Below, in pieces: positions 1 through 11,411 of a DNA stretch of 64,000 bases; positions within the stretch are counted from its first letter, which is position 1, and every line of letters starts with the position of its first letter. The position numbers were made by a program, and so were the translations under genes. The notes under the pieces were generated by a model, which saw only the letters and a program-made list of their open reading frames with translations, did no database searches and had not been told where the DNA came from. The DNA comes from Ustilaginoidea virens (taxonomy: Eukaryota > Ascomycota > Sordariomycetes > Hypocreales > Clavicipitaceae). The stretch is taken from contig NC_057318.1 in the NCBI RefSeq assembly GCF_000687475.1, positions 5,828,001-5,892,000 on the forward strand. Reading direction: 5' to 3'.

Positions 1-777
1 GTCTTACCGGCCGAGTTTGAAAAGGTCTCGCGAATCCGCACCCACCTCAATAGTGAGCAAAAGAGGAGAGAGCCAAATTACCTCCCGCCGATATTAGGGC
101 ACGGTTTTCAGAGCATTCAGGGGCTCGGTTTTTCCTTTGAGGATTTTGGACGGTTTCCGCTAAACTTCCACGACCACTTGGCGTTTGTCGGGGCGAATGG
201 TTATGTTAGGCCCACGCCCATCCGTGCAGGCTTGGCCAAAGAGGGTTCTTTCTACTTTGTCGTGCTGTTGTTGGTGTCGACATCAAGACAGCCACAGGAA
301 GCATCTCCCGTCTTGGGCTCACTTGGGGCTCACGCTGGCTCATCGTATCAGCGGTCCAGTTCGGATGTCAAGATTGGACAGCGAGCGCCGTTTGATCCTA
401 TCCGATACAGGCCTGGCGAGTCGCCTTATCCGGCAAGTTTGAGCCTTGGATCCTCTGGGCATGTGAGTCGACCTCCAAACCTTGGAGACCAAAATTATAC
501 CCAGGCAGGAAGGCCGGCAGAAGGGCCTTTGGAAAGGGAGTCGTACAGCTCTTCACCGTTTCGTGTGACGCAGCAAGAGCCATCGGGGGCAGGCAATTCT
601 AATCCCCGACAAAGCCTCCAGCTGCCTCCGATCCGATCGCCATCGTTACAAGCAGACCGATTGGCATCGACTGGATCATCGGCGTGGAAGAGTCAAGAAC
701 GATCGAGTCGTGTTGATATTGGTGGCTTGATTCATCGACCTGGGGAGCTGAAACGGCTGGGCGAAGAAGGACGATGA
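1..777 (+). CDS. 3' part of an unidentified protein gene, cut by the window edge
   Basis: Frame 1 is open from the first base of the window to a TGA at 775-777, 258 codons without a stop, which is very unlikely by chance at this base composition. The gene therefore begins outside the window. Near its start the translation holds THLNSEQKRRE, which has the H-x3-E-x3-R spacing of a basic helix-loop-helix basic region, but what follows does not read as a clean helix-loop-helix, so this is only a hint. The rest is rich in Ser, Pro, Gly and Gln and looks disordered, as in the tail of a regulatory protein. An alternative is that a GTGAGC donor at about 53 opens an intron ending at a TTTTCAG near 111, which would remove that motif. 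No function is assigned. Confidence 0.5.
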   Translation, partial: VLPAEFEKVSRIRTHLNSEQKRREPNYLPPILGHGFQSIQGLGFSFEDFGRFPLNFHDHLAFVGANGYVRPTPIRAGLAKEGSFYFVVLLLVSTSRQPQEASPVLGSLGAHAGSSYQRSSSDVKIGQRAPFDPIRYRPGESPYPASLSLGSSGHVSRPPNLGDQNYTQAGRPAEGPLERESYSSSPFRVTQQEPSGAGNSNPRQSLQLPPIRSPSLQADRLASTGSSAWKSQERSSRVDIGGLIHRPGELKRLGEEGR

Positions 778-3521
778 GGGGAAACTTTGAAAGTATGGAA
801 GAAACGCGTATCAGCGTGGTTGACAACGACTAGTCCAAGTTTACGACTTGCCGAGTAGACTACCGATGAATTGGGGGATCGGGAGCGAGAGTCGACATCG
901 AAAGGGGACAAGGGGATTTACTGCGACGGCCGACATTTATTTTTTTTTCCCCCAGGTCATGGCGAGGACAACATGGTAATGAATGATGCGTCTGCAGAAC
1001 GAGTTGTCACCGCGGGGCAAGGGGGTTGTCACCTGTTCCAAGTCGAGCAATGGGAATGACTGCTTTTATATCTGCAAAGCCCATAGTTGGCCTGGATCTC
1101 AAGCCTGCTTGCTTTACCAGTTGTGGACTGGTGGCACTTGTACAGAGAAGCCGTCTTTTACGATCTATAACGCCATGAGCAAACTGAGATGTATGTATAT
1201 TTGATGGAATTCAAGGCAATGCAAATTTGCCGCTCTAGTCATGGCTGGCAAATTAAATAACAAAAAGATGTGAGGGCAAATAAAGAAAGAAATAAAAGGG
1301 AAATAAAGAAAGCCCCAAAGTGCGCAATGATGTGAAGCCAATGGTGTCAGCGCTGTCGGATGTGTTGCATAGAAACCAAAAACAAGGTCATTGGCGTCGA
1401 GTCGACGAATGTCCCAAGCGGAAGACTTGTGTACCTAGGGCATCTTATGCCTGGTACCTCCTGATACGTAGGTGTAGGTACTGAGCAAGAGCAAGTCGGC
1501 GGTCTTGGAAACAGAAAGGATGTCCATCTACCGTAGTTTGTCGTCCTGTATATGAAGACGGCAGGAAAGCCAGAAGTAGGGTGGCAAGCAAGAGCAATAT
1601 GCAGAGAAACTTGTCTACGCACAGGCCTGACAGGCAAGATTTTGGATTGGGGACGAACCACAGATACACACGGGCCCATCCACGGTGCATGCGGTTGATT
1701 TCCGACCACGGTTGATGGTGGAGAGGATTCATGCTCCCGTTCTGAACGTACCAGACGCGTATGGAGTACGGAGCGAGCACTGTAATTAGTGAGAACGGGG
1801 ACGGGGGGACGACAAGGGTGAAGCTGTCCGGTAACAGGTAGGTATTACAAATTTGAAGCAGCGTCGTGATCCCCCCGGGGGAGGGGGGGGGGGGGCAGGG
1901 GGGGGTGTTCCTTCTTCTTCATTTTTGCTGGTTCTATTTTTTTTATGAATATTAATATTAAAAAGTTCCCCTCGCACAGGGCACAGGGCACACAGGGCAA
2001 CGCAAGGCAGCGCAAGGCAGCGCAGCGCAACCGACAATGCAACCCAAGGCCAGCTGAAGGGGTTGCGTTGCACAAGTCACCTTATGCGGATAGGACATAT
2101 ATATGCGCCGGGCGGTTGGTTTTAGTCTGCCATTGTTTGATTTTCCCTTGCCGGGCCATGCGCCGGGCCATTCAACCAGACCGGAAGCGGGCTCGTCTGC
2201 CCGCGTACTTGGCGAACCGAGGCCCAGTTGCAAAGCAGATAAAGCAGCCCGTGATGGGATTTCGAGGGGGAGCCAACAATCAATCCAAGGCGGAAAGGAG
2301 TGCGGCGGCAATAGCAGCGGTGTCTGGCACTCCGTAGCGCTTGCGCGCCAGCCAATGGCGGGAGAGGCAGGGGTTTCAGCTTCCCTGCTAACTCAGACAA
2401 GGAAGGGGAGGAGGTCCCGGGGGTTTTCTCGCAGCCTTGACCTTGGCTGGGGCGAGCAGACGAGGAGAGGGCTCGACGAGGGAACGGAGAGGGGGGAAAA
2501 TAAAAGAATATAAAGAAAAAAAAAAGGAGGGAAAAAGGGGGAAAAGGGGAAAAAGGAAAAATTTGAAGAAAAAAAAAAAAAAGGAAAAAGAAAAGGGAAA
2601 ATTCAGAAAAAGGCCGTTGCGCTTGCGGCATTTGCTCCGGTGGCGGTCGGCGCTAGTAAGTACCTTGTGGTTACTTTTTGCAAGCAGGCGTGGAATTAGG
2701 AACGTGAGGAGGACTAGCGTGCCCGGGTCCTCAAGGTCCTACCGATACGCGGGGGTACATAGGTCGGGGCTCCCCGGTACCTCCGGCACTCCAGGGCGCA
2801 TCGGATCGGTATGGGCCTGGCTGGTGCCCTGCTACTTACTTGCGCGCGTGGTTATGGCCTATACCAGTGCCTGCCTGCCTGCATGGTCCGAGTCCCGAAA
2901 CAAGAAGGCCTGTGCGATACTGATTGACCGCTTTATAATAAAGTTGAAAGAAATCTGAAGCCATCCCATCCCGTTATCCCGTTGGGGGAGGGAAGCCGAA
3001 GGGGGTGTGGGTGTGGATGCTCATGATGATGATGAGCGGGAAAAAAAAAAAAAAAAAAAAAAAAAAAAACAACGACAAACGCGCAGAGGGATCAGAGCCG
3101 GCTGGTTGACTTGATTTGACGGGGACCAAGTACGAAGCCATCGTGGAATGGAGTCCGGGAAAGAAACAACCATTGTGACGATGAGACTCTGGAGTTTGTA
3201 TTTGTTGTATCCGTTGTATCCGCTGTATCCGTCGCATCCGTCACATCCGTCGCTGGTACCCGGTACGGAGTACAGAGTACTTGCGGGCATTGACTGTATG
3301 TGGCAGATAACCTAGCGTGCCGTGGAATGGGCGTGGGCGGAAAGCAGCGGGGTGGGGTTTGGGGTTTGGGGGGGGGCGCGCGGATGAAAATGTAGGCTGG
3401 AGTTATGCCCGGATGGCTTGACGATGATCGGGCTTGTTGCTTTTCTAGATGGGGGCATGGATGGCGTCGATCGAGGCTGCCCTCCCTTGTCTTGCTTGCT
3501 CTCTGCTCATATGGAACGTGG
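778..3521. other. intergenic, no gene seen
   Basis: No frame here looks coding on either strand. It holds a C/G-tract patch near 1869-1906, short direct repeats of GCGCAAGGCA near 1976-2031, a purine-rich stretch at 2500-2610, an uninterrupted run of 29 A at 3041-3069, and a 9-bp tandem repeat related to TGTATCCGT at about 3198-3252. The right end borders the target duplication of the transposon. Confidence 0.6.
3041..3069. repeat. uninterrupted run of 29 A
   Basis: A29 homopolymer in the gene-poor stretch before the transposon, about 500 bp from its left end. It could be an old poly-A insertion scar, but no duplicated flanks were seen. Confidence 0.9.
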
Positions 3522-3530
3522 GATGTTTGC

Positions 3531-4381
3531 GAGACTACATATCAACCGACCTGTGTCCCCCCCTTGTCATTCGACCCCCCCACAATAACTTAACTGACCT
3601 GACTAATGCTCTTTCCTAATATAGAGATACGCTAATAAATCCTTTAATCTATAGTAGCCACTAGACTATAAGTATCTTTATATATACTTTTCTATAGTAA
3701 GTGACTTCCCTTATGTTTTTACTAGGTATCCCTACCTAAGAACTTAATATTAAAAGTAGATAAAGTACCTTTATATAGACTTTTCTATAGAAAGTGACTT
3801 TCTTTCTTTTATTAGGTAGGTACCTAGGTCCTCAGGTATTATATATAGAACAAAGTACAATTATATATATTTTTCTATATAAAGTGACTTCTTATATTTC
3901 TACTAAGTACCTAGTACCTAGGTACCGGGTATAGAAAAAGAGGTACCTTTATATATATATTTCTACAGAAAGTGACTTCTTTAACTTCTTTTACTAGGTG
4001 CCCCTACTATAGATCCTAAGGAATAGTAGAGAAAGTACTTTCCTATATTATTTTCTATATAAAGTGACTTCTTTAATATTTTTACTAGGTACCCTTACGT
4101 AAGAACCTAATAAAATAGCAGAGAAAGTACTTCTCCCTATATTTTCTAAGGAAAGTGACTTCTTTAATTTCTTTTACTAGGTACCCCTACCTAAGAACCT
4201 AGTCAAATATCAAAGAAAGTACTTCTCTATATAGTTTTCTATATAAAGTGACCTGACCTACTATTCCTTAATAAACCAATTATATTAAGAGTATAGCCCA
4301 CAGTAATGGTCAGGTCAGTTAAGTTATTATGGGGGGGTCGAATGACAAGGGGGGGACACAGGTCGGTTGACCTGTACCCTC
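3531..4381. mobile_element. non-autonomous Mutator-like DNA transposon (MULE/MITE)
   Basis: Two inverted copies of a 73-bp sequence, 3531-3603 and 4309-4381, differ at only 5 positions and bound an AT-rich core of about 705 bp. The element is flanked on both sides by the same 9 bases, GATGTTTGC, at 3522-3530 and 4382-4390: a target site duplication. Long terminal inverted repeats with a 9-bp duplication are the hallmark of the Mutator superfamily. No open frame of useful length lies inside, so the element would need a transposase from elsewhere. The core consists mostly of degenerate tandem repeats. The strong AT bias of the core, next to G/C-tract-bearing ends, could partly reflect repeat-induced point mutation, but that was not measured. 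Confidence 0.85.
3700..4253. repeat. six degenerate ~91-bp tandem repeats inside the transposon
   Basis: The octamer AGTGACTT recurs at 3700, 3793, 3883, 3971, 4063 and 4154, with a final diverged start AGTGACCT at 4247. The spacings are 93, 90, 88, 92, 91 and 93 bases. Each unit continues with a T-rich stretch, a TTTTACTAGGTACCCCTACC-like block, an AAAGTAC(T/C)TT block and a TTTTCTATA(T/G)AA end. The array is AT-rich and non-coding. Confidence 0.8.
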
Positions 4382-4390
4382 GATGTTTGC

Positions 4391-5263
4391 ATTGGCTTTC
4401 CCGAGTGCCCACTGCCCACTGCCTACTGCCCGCTGCCCGCTGCCCGCTGCCCGCTGTAGCCAGGGCCCTGGGTGCCGCCGCGTGACTTGAATGGACGGCA
4501 CATGCATGGAGGCATGCGAAATCATGGAAAGGTCATGATGCGTCATTGCATATGCACTAGCCCCGTTCCAAAGTCATGTATGTAGTATGTACTCTGTACT
4601 GTAGGTGAGAACGTCTTTTCTTTTCTTTCATCTTTCTTCTTTTATCTCTTTTTCTTTTTCTTTTTTTTTTCTTTTTCTTTTCTTCATTCTAGGTTCGTGG
4701 ACCGACAGCCAGCCAGCGAGGTACATGCATGTAACCAATCATGGGCGGCGCCTTGGCGTAGCCGGGGGGAGAAGAGCGGGGCCTCGAACCAACGACGCGT
4801 GCTTACAACGGATTCTAGTCACGTGACGCCGCGTCCCCCACCCCCCCCTCTGTTCCTTTTTTTTTTTTTTTTTTTTTTGTTGTTTTCCCCAACCACGTCC
4901 TCAACTTTGATTCCCACTTGTTTCCAACGCACAGCCCGGTCTTTGCATGCAACCAAGTCCCTGCCCAGTCTGCACCCAAGCCTGTCGGAGTTTGGTACCC
5001 GCCTCGGACTGGGCTTGGCCGAAACGTGGCTGTGGCTGGTTGTTGCGAGGAGGTTTTTTTGGCATTTGTGCTCTGCCGCCGCACACCGGGTCTTTGCCGT
5101 CAAACGAGCGCGTTGCCCGGAGCCATGCACGTATCATGCCCTGTTGGGATTTTCGCCATCCTTCAGTTCAAATCGTCAACTTGACGCCTTCTGTTTTCTT
5201 CTCTTCGGCTGACCGATTCCCGATTCTCAATCTTTTCCCCTCCCTCTCTCCTGATGAGACAGC
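4391..5263. other. MLH1 upstream region
   Basis: No gene seen. It contains tandem TGCCC(A/G)C units near 4407-4456, a CT-rich tract at about 4615-4690, a run of 21 T at 4858-4878 and a CT-rich leader just before the MLH1 start. Confidence 0.5.
4795..4826. promoter_or_regulatory. possible MCB (ACGCGT) and E-box (TCACGTGA) upstream of MLH1
   Basis: ACGCGT at 4795-4800 matches the MluI cell-cycle box bound by MBF in yeasts, and TCACGTGA at 4819-4826 is a palindromic E-box. Both lie about 440-470 bp before the MLH1 ATG. Short motifs like these occur by chance, so a role is only an inference. Confidence 0.25.
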
Positions 5264-7734
5264 ATGGACCAGATGGATGTGGACAGCCCCAGAGGCACCA
5301 AGCGGAAAGCTGATGACGTTCCGGATGCACCTCAACCTCCTCGGAGAATTAGGGTAAGCCAAGCAACTTCCCCCCCCCCCCAAAAATCCTGGAATGGGCG
5401 TGCCGCTTTTCTCTTCCTTTTCGGCTTGGAGTCGTCCCTACTTACCTCACCCTATGCTGTAGCTCACGCCTCGCCCGACAGCTCGCCGGCTTCCGCTGAC
5501 TGGGCGTCTCTTCTGCAGGCTTTAGATGCTGACGTGGTCAACAAAATCGCGGCCGGCGAAATCATTGTGGCGCCAGTGCATGCTCTCAAGGAGCTGGTGG
5601 AAAATGCCGTGGATGCTGGTGCGACGGCACTGGAAATTCTCGTCAAAGACGGCGGACTGAAGCTGCTTCAAATCACAGACAACGGATGTGGCATCGAGGT
5701 ATGAGAGTTCCACTTTCCCGTCCACTTCCCCGTCCACTTTTCCCTCGGGAGCGTCTTCCGTGTCCCGTTTCAGCGGCCGTACATCTAAATCCGCCATCTG
5801 CGCAGAAAGAAGACTTGTCCATTCTGTGTGAGCGCCACACCACGTCCAAAATCACCGCTTTCGAAGACTTGGATTCGATACAAACATACGGCTTCCGAGG
5901 CGAGGCCCTCGCTAGCATAAGCCACATTGCGCATCTGTCCGTCACCACCAAAACCAAGGATTCGCCCCTGGCCTGGCGCGCCCATTACCTGGATGGCAAA
6001 ATCGTTGCCCCCAAACCCGGCCAACCTGCCGAGCCCAAGGCTATTGCGGCCCGCCCGGGAACGCAAATCACGGTGGAGGACTTGTTCTTCAACATCCCCA
6101 CGCGCCGAAAGGCGTTCCGGTCCCACGCCGACGAGTTCAACAAGATTATCGACATGGTTGGACGCTATTCCGTCCACTGCAAAGGCGTGGGCTTTACCTG
6201 CAAAAAGGCTGGGGAGGCGTCCAACAGCTTGTCGGTCCAGAGCCAGGCCACCACCGTGGACAGGATACGCCAAATCTACGGCAGCAGCGTCACCGACGAG
6301 CTGCTCGACTTTGCGGCGTCCGATGGCCGTTGGGGCTTCAAGGCGCACGTTTTGGCCACCAACGCAAACTACAACATCAAGAAAACCGTCCTCTTGCTCT
6401 TCATCAACAACCGCAGCGTCGAGTCTACCAATGTGAAGAAGGCTCTGGAGCAAAGCTATGCCAACTTTTTGCCCAAGGGAGGCCGGCCCTTTGTCTACCT
6501 AAGCCTGGAAATCGATCCGGCCCGGGTTGACGTAAACGTACATCCGACGAAGCGAGAGGTTCACTTCTTGAATCAAGACGAGATCCTCCAGGCTATCTGC
6601 GCAGAGCTAGAGTCGCAACTCGCAAATATCGACCAAAGCCGTACATTCATGACCCAGACCCTGCTGCCGGGAGCCAAGCCAGTGTCTGAAGATGTCATGG
6701 ACGAAGACGACGCCCCTCCAACGGTCAAGAGTAGCGGCAAGAAGAGGCGAAACTCCAACGACCTGGTACGAACGGATACAAACGTCCGCAAGATCACCAC
6801 GATGCTTCAGTACTCGGACGGTGGTCAAGGTTCGAAGGACAAGGGAGTCGACGCCGACGCAGACCCCGACGCCGACGAACCGCTGTCGGTGCCAGAGACG
6901 ATTGAATACGAGCTCAATGATAGGGACATGGTCTCGTATCAACTAAAAAGCCTCAAGGAACTGCGCAAGGCGGTTCGAGAAGACACGCATCATGAATTGA
7001 CGGAAATATTCTCCACGCATACGTTTGTTGGGATAGTAGACGATACTCGACGGCTCGCGGCGATACAGGGCGGCGTCAAGCTGTACCTGATAGACTACGG
7101 CCACGTGTGCTTTGAATATTTCTACCAGCTGGGACTGACTAATTTTGGTAACTTTGGCGTCATCCAATTCAGCCCTGCATTGGACATGAAGGAACTGCTG
7201 CGTGTTGCCGCAGAGGAGGAGAAGAAGGCGCTGGGTGTTTCGACCGAGGACGAGTTCCCGCTAGAAGCGATTGTCGATAGAGTTGTCAATCAGCTTGTCG
7301 AGAGACGGGAAATGCTGCACGAGTATTTCTCGCTAGAGATATCTCCGACAGGAGAGCTGCTGTCAATCCCGCTCATGGTGCAGGGATACACGCCCCCTAT
7401 ATCGAAGCTTCCCATGTTCCTGCTGCGTCTGGGCCCCAACGTGACGTGGGACGAGGAGATGGCCTGCTTCGATACCTTTCTACGGGAGCTGGCGACGTTT
7501 TACGTTCCCGAGCAGTTGCCCACGCCGCCTGCGCCGGGGAATCACGGAAACGCGGGGGGGGCTGACGTTTCAAAGGAGGTGAAGAAGAGGAGACAGCATG
7601 TCAGATGGGCCGTCGAGCACATCTTCTTTCCTGCCTTCAAGGCAAAGCTGACGGCGACCAAGGGGCTTGCCGACGGGGCCATTTTGGAGGTGGCGAATCT
7701 CAAGGGACTGTATCGTGTGTTTGAACGGTGTTAG
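5264..7734 (+). CDS. mlh1: DNA mismatch repair protein MLH1 (MutL homologue)
   Basis: Nuclear MutL-family ATPase that pairs with PMS1 or other MutL proteins to act downstream of MutS-type mismatch recognition. Exons 5264-5353, 5519-5698 and 5806-7734 join in frame into 732 residues. The GHKL ATPase motifs are all present: ENAVDAG around residue 58 (catalytic Glu/Asn region), DNGCG at 84-88, GFRGEAL at 119-125, and a [20 protein letters not shown] block. A variable acidic linker follows, then the C-terminal dimerisation domain. The protein ends in FERC, the conserved MLH1 C-terminus that completes the PMS1 endonuclease site. Introns use GTAAGC...CTGCAG and GTATGA...CGCAG. The short N-terminal extension before [10 protein letters not shown] is typical of fungal MLH1. 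Confidence 0.95.
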
Positions 7735-8267
7735 TGAGGCGGGTGGGTGTTGGGATTTGGGTGGTTGGGGAGTGAACTTGACATGATTTGGGCCGAAAGA
7801 TGGTGGGTGAAGAGGTCTGCTTAATGCCGCAAGCACCGTTGATATGATTACCTTGGGACTGGTGTCGGCGAGGGGGCCTCACGTACGGAGCAGCGCTGCA
7901 AGATTGCGGTAAACATCTCCAGGAACAAAGACATATGTTGAACACAGGGACCACGTCAGCTTTACGAATCAAGGCAGCTGGAGCTGGATCTGGATCTGGA
8001 TTCCTCGATGGTTGAAGAATTTATGATGGGAAGTCTTTATTCAGCCACGATATCCCTAGTTGCAGTTTCCAAACATGGTGCCAAACATTGTCCCGAGCAT
8101 GGTCCCGTTGAGCCCAGAAACTATGCTGACTGAGCTTGCTTGTCCAAAGACACCAACCTCGCTCCCGACGCCCGTTGTTGCCAGGCCCGACACCCGTTGT
8201 GCATGCAAAGCGACACGGCGGTGTCGTTTGCTCATCAACACCCCACCCATCCACCCAGCGCTGGTCA
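7735..8267. other. intergenic between convergent MLH1 and SYO1
   Basis: The 533 bases form the 3' regions of two convergent genes. No gene is seen. A TACGGAG motif sits at about 7884. Confidence 0.5.
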
Positions 8268-8661
8268 TCATGACCCGTCTTCCCGAGGCCGGTTCTTCTT
8301 CTTGTAGGCCACGAACCGCTCCAGGTTCAGCAGCGCTTCCGCGGCCCTGGCCTTCAGCTCGGGCTGCGTCTTCCCGTCGACGCCCTTGACCATGGCCCGC
8401 ACCCTTGGCGCCGCAGCCTCCAGGCGGTCGAGGAAGCCGTCGCGCCAGAAGACGTCCCTGTCGCAGGGGAGCTGCTCGTCGCCGTACACGTCGTACACCT
8501 GCATGAGGGCCTCGACGGCGTCCGGGGCGGGCGTGTCCGGCAGCCCCGCGAGGAGGGCCATGAGGAAGGCGCCGATCTCGCGGTTGCGCGGCGCGGGGGC
8601 AGGGTGCATGGCCAGCTGGCCGAGGACGCCGACGCACTTGACGCCGAGGCGCTGGAAGGGG

Positions 8662-8693
<32 letters not shown>

Positions 8694-10379
8694 CTCCGGG
8701 AGCTGCCGGGTGGCCTGGTACAGGGAGATGAACTTGCGGTGGGGGGGGTCGGCGGCCTCGAGGGGGGCGGGGAGCTGGCCGCCGAGGGTGCGGGAGACGG
8801 CCCACGCGAGGCTGGTGACGGTGGTGGCGAGGCTGATGTCGGCGGTGTCGCTGGCCAGGGTGGGCGCAATGACCCGCGCCCAGAGGGCGTGGCCGACGGG
8901 CAGCCAGGCCTTTTGGATGCCGCCGTTCAGGTCGTCCGAGAAGTCGACCAGGGAGACGGACCAGGCGATGTTGTTGAGGGCGGACAGGGCGTGTGCCTGC
9001 AGGCGCAGGCTGTCGTCGTCGGCCGGCTGAAAGGTGGCGATGCGGAGGAGCTCCGGGAGGGCCGTCTGCAGGAGCGCCTTGAGGACGGGCATGTCGTCGA
9101 GGTTGCCATCGTCGCGGGGGTCGTCTGCTCCGGTGACCATGTCCATGTCGGCATCCAGCTCATCCTGGTCCATGCCGTCGTCGTCGTCCTCGTCGTCGTC
9201 CTCGGCGTCCGAGGCGTCATCATCCGACGCCGCCGGGGCCTCGCCGTCCGCGTCTCCCATGTCCTCGTCTGCCTTTGGTTCCGCAGTCTCGGACTCCCCG
9301 GCTGGGGTCGCGGATGATGCATCAGCGTGCAGCAGAGCAGTTCCGATAGACGCCAGGGTTTCCAGAGCCAGCTGCTGCTGCTCCACCGCGCTGGACCAAC
9401 CGCCGCCGCTGCCGCCGCCGCCGCCACTTTGGTCCGCAGCACCCTGGCCGGCTTGAACTCGCGCCACCACCTTTGCGAGGGTCGGTATCAGCGAGGAGTC
9501 GTCGGCTCCGGGGACGTGCGGCGCATCCCCGAGGCTTCCCAGCGCGGCAAAGACGTTGTGAAGGGTGGCGCAGGCCAAAACGCCGTCGCCCGTGGCTTCG
9601 TCCTTGACTTCCAGCAAGGCCTGGTAGCGCTCGGGGTCAGACACGACGCTCCGCGCCAGAGGCTGGTTGTCCTCGGTCAGGATCATGAGGCAGGCGAGCG
9701 CGTCGCCCCGCAGGTTCGACAGGCCGGCGGCGGCGGCGGCGGCGGCGTCGGGCCCGGCCCGGCTGCCGCACGCGACGAGGCGGAAGAGAAAGTCGGTGAT
9801 GGCGCGGCTGGCCGATATGGCCTGCAGCGCCTCGTCGGTCGCTTCGGCCAGGGCCGTCAGCAAGGCCACCAGGGACGCGGCGACGCTGACGACCAGGGCC
9901 CTTTCGGCCTTGAGCGGCAGCTGCGCCGGGCCGGGGTGCGCGGAGGAGGAGGAGGAGGAGGAGGAGGCGAGCGCCCCCCCCACCGACTTGACAGCGTGCT
10001 CGACGGCCGTCAGCACGTCGGACCGGTACAGGTGGACGCAGAAGTCGGGCTCCTCGTGCTCGGCAATGACGCGCAGGATGCCCCAGCCGGCGGCTCTGCT
10101 CTCGGGGGCGGCGTCGGTCAGGGTCTGGGTCAGGACGGTGTGGACAATGTGCTCGCGCAGGAGGAGCTTGCGACAGCGGGAGTCGTGGATCAGGTTGGAG
10201 ACGGCGGTGGCGGCGGCGGTGCGGGACTTGGGGTCGGCGTTCTTGAGGCTGTTGACGACGGGCAAGATGCTGGTCTCCCGGAGCGCGGCGAGCTCTGGGT
10301 CGGACGGCGGCTTGACGGGTTTGGCGATGGGATCTCTGCGCTGAGAGGCGCCGGCTCGGTTGCGACGAGACTTGCCCAT
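8268..10379 (-). CDS. syo1: symportin SYO1, ARM/HEAT-repeat carrier of ribosomal proteins
   Basis: Single-exon gene for 703 residues starting MGKSRRNRAG; the ATG at 10377-10379 is chosen because the family begins with this basic MGKSRRNR tail. The known Syo1 binds Rpl5 and Rpl11 and brings them into the nucleus with an importin for 5S RNP assembly. The sequence shows a basic N-terminus, a run of helical ARM-type repeats (for example SRTAAATAVSNLIHDSRCRK), a long acidic loop full of Asp/Glu in mid-protein as expected for the Rpl11-binding insertion, and more helical repeats to the C-terminus. Strong third-position GC makes many antisense open frames, which I regard as shadows. Upstream lies a (GGCT)n tract and a (CTTTT)n/poly-T stretch. 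Confidence 0.88.
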
Positions 10380-11411
10380 GGCAGGCAGGCAGGCTGGCTG
10401 GCTGGCTGGCTGGCTGGCTGTGGGTGGCGGAGGGAAAGCGAAGCAAATTGTGGCCCGTCTTATCGTCTGTCTGCCTCTGATGACTCTTTGTCGGTGGTTC
10501 TTTTCTTTTCTTTTCTTTTCTTTTCTTTTCTTTATTTTCTGTGTTTTAATTTTTTTTTTTTTTTTTTTTTTCCTTGGCCCTACCACACAACATAGCTTCC
10601 CATCTTTTTCCTAGCCTCGTTCGTTCCTTCCCACGTTGGGGGGACCCCCACCTGCCTCCGCTGCTCCACTTGGCGCGCCGCTCGCTAGCCTCCAGCCGTT
10701 AACCTGGCTAAACAGCACGCACAGTGTGTGGTTGGCGATTCAGCCGGTGCTGCTGCTCGGTGGTGACTGATTGGGTCCAGTCAGTACCAGACAGTAGCCA
10801 ACCCCCGCCGGAGCGGCACTTGACCCCTTGCGGACAGGGGCCATGCGGGCAGGCGCCAGGCAGCTGCTAAAGTTTAAAATTGCCGCAGCAGCAACAGGGA
10901 AGGAAGCCAGGACGGACTTGCCGGGCCGGACTTGACACATGTGCGCAGCTGCGCGCAGCTGCGCAGCCATGGAACGAACAACGGTCAACCCAAACCGTGT
11001 CAAGTCCAGTCAGTCCAGTCCACGACCTGGCATGGCATGGCATCTCTGTCCCGTCCGACCCTCACTCAACCTTGCTTGCTCCATCTCCATGGGTTCCTGC
11101 TCCCAACCATCCCAAGACGAAACCAGACCAGACCACTGTTGCAGACACTAGGCTTAGCTCGCCGCTGACAACCCCCATAACCGTCGACTATGTGCTAAGT
11201 TGCGCCAGCTCCCCGTCGCTCCGCCACCTCCGTCAGAATCTTTGGACCTCGAACCTTCCATCAATCCAGTGCTTCCATCAACCCAGAGCAAGCTTGCATC
11301 AACCGGACTGGCCTGGCCGCAAGCCCTCCCTTATCCTGTCTCTCCTTTCCTCATCACACCGGAAATCTCGCCTCCGGCACACTTGGCCGGCCAGGTGTGC
11401 GACGCATACCC
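10380..11411. other. shared upstream region of SYO1 and the glycosyltransferase-like gene
   Basis: Divergent promoter region of 1,032 bases. It holds (GGCT/CAGG)n repeats at 10381-10420, (CTTTT)n at about 10500-10530, a poly-T run ending near 10571 and C/A-rich leader sequence before 11412. No gene seen. Confidence 0.5.

Noticed and set aside
2122..2631. Minus-strand frame with a Phe-rich N-terminus that could look like a membrane protein
   Set aside because: The Phe run is the reverse reading of poly-purine DNA; no other coding sign.
3700..4253. 91-bp array considered as a centromere-type satellite
   Set aside because: Only six degenerate units, wholly contained between the inverted repeats of one transposon.
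4776..4800. CCTCGAACCAACGA resembling a tRNA T-arm
   Set aside because: The flanking bases do not form a 5-bp T stem and no anticodon arm can be drawn.
8386..10595. Long plus-strand frames opposite SYO1 (for example 9327-10595)
   Set aside because: They are antisense shadows caused by high third-position GC in SYO1; the translations are Gly/Arg-rich and match nothing, whereas SYO1 on the minus strand is a clear family member.
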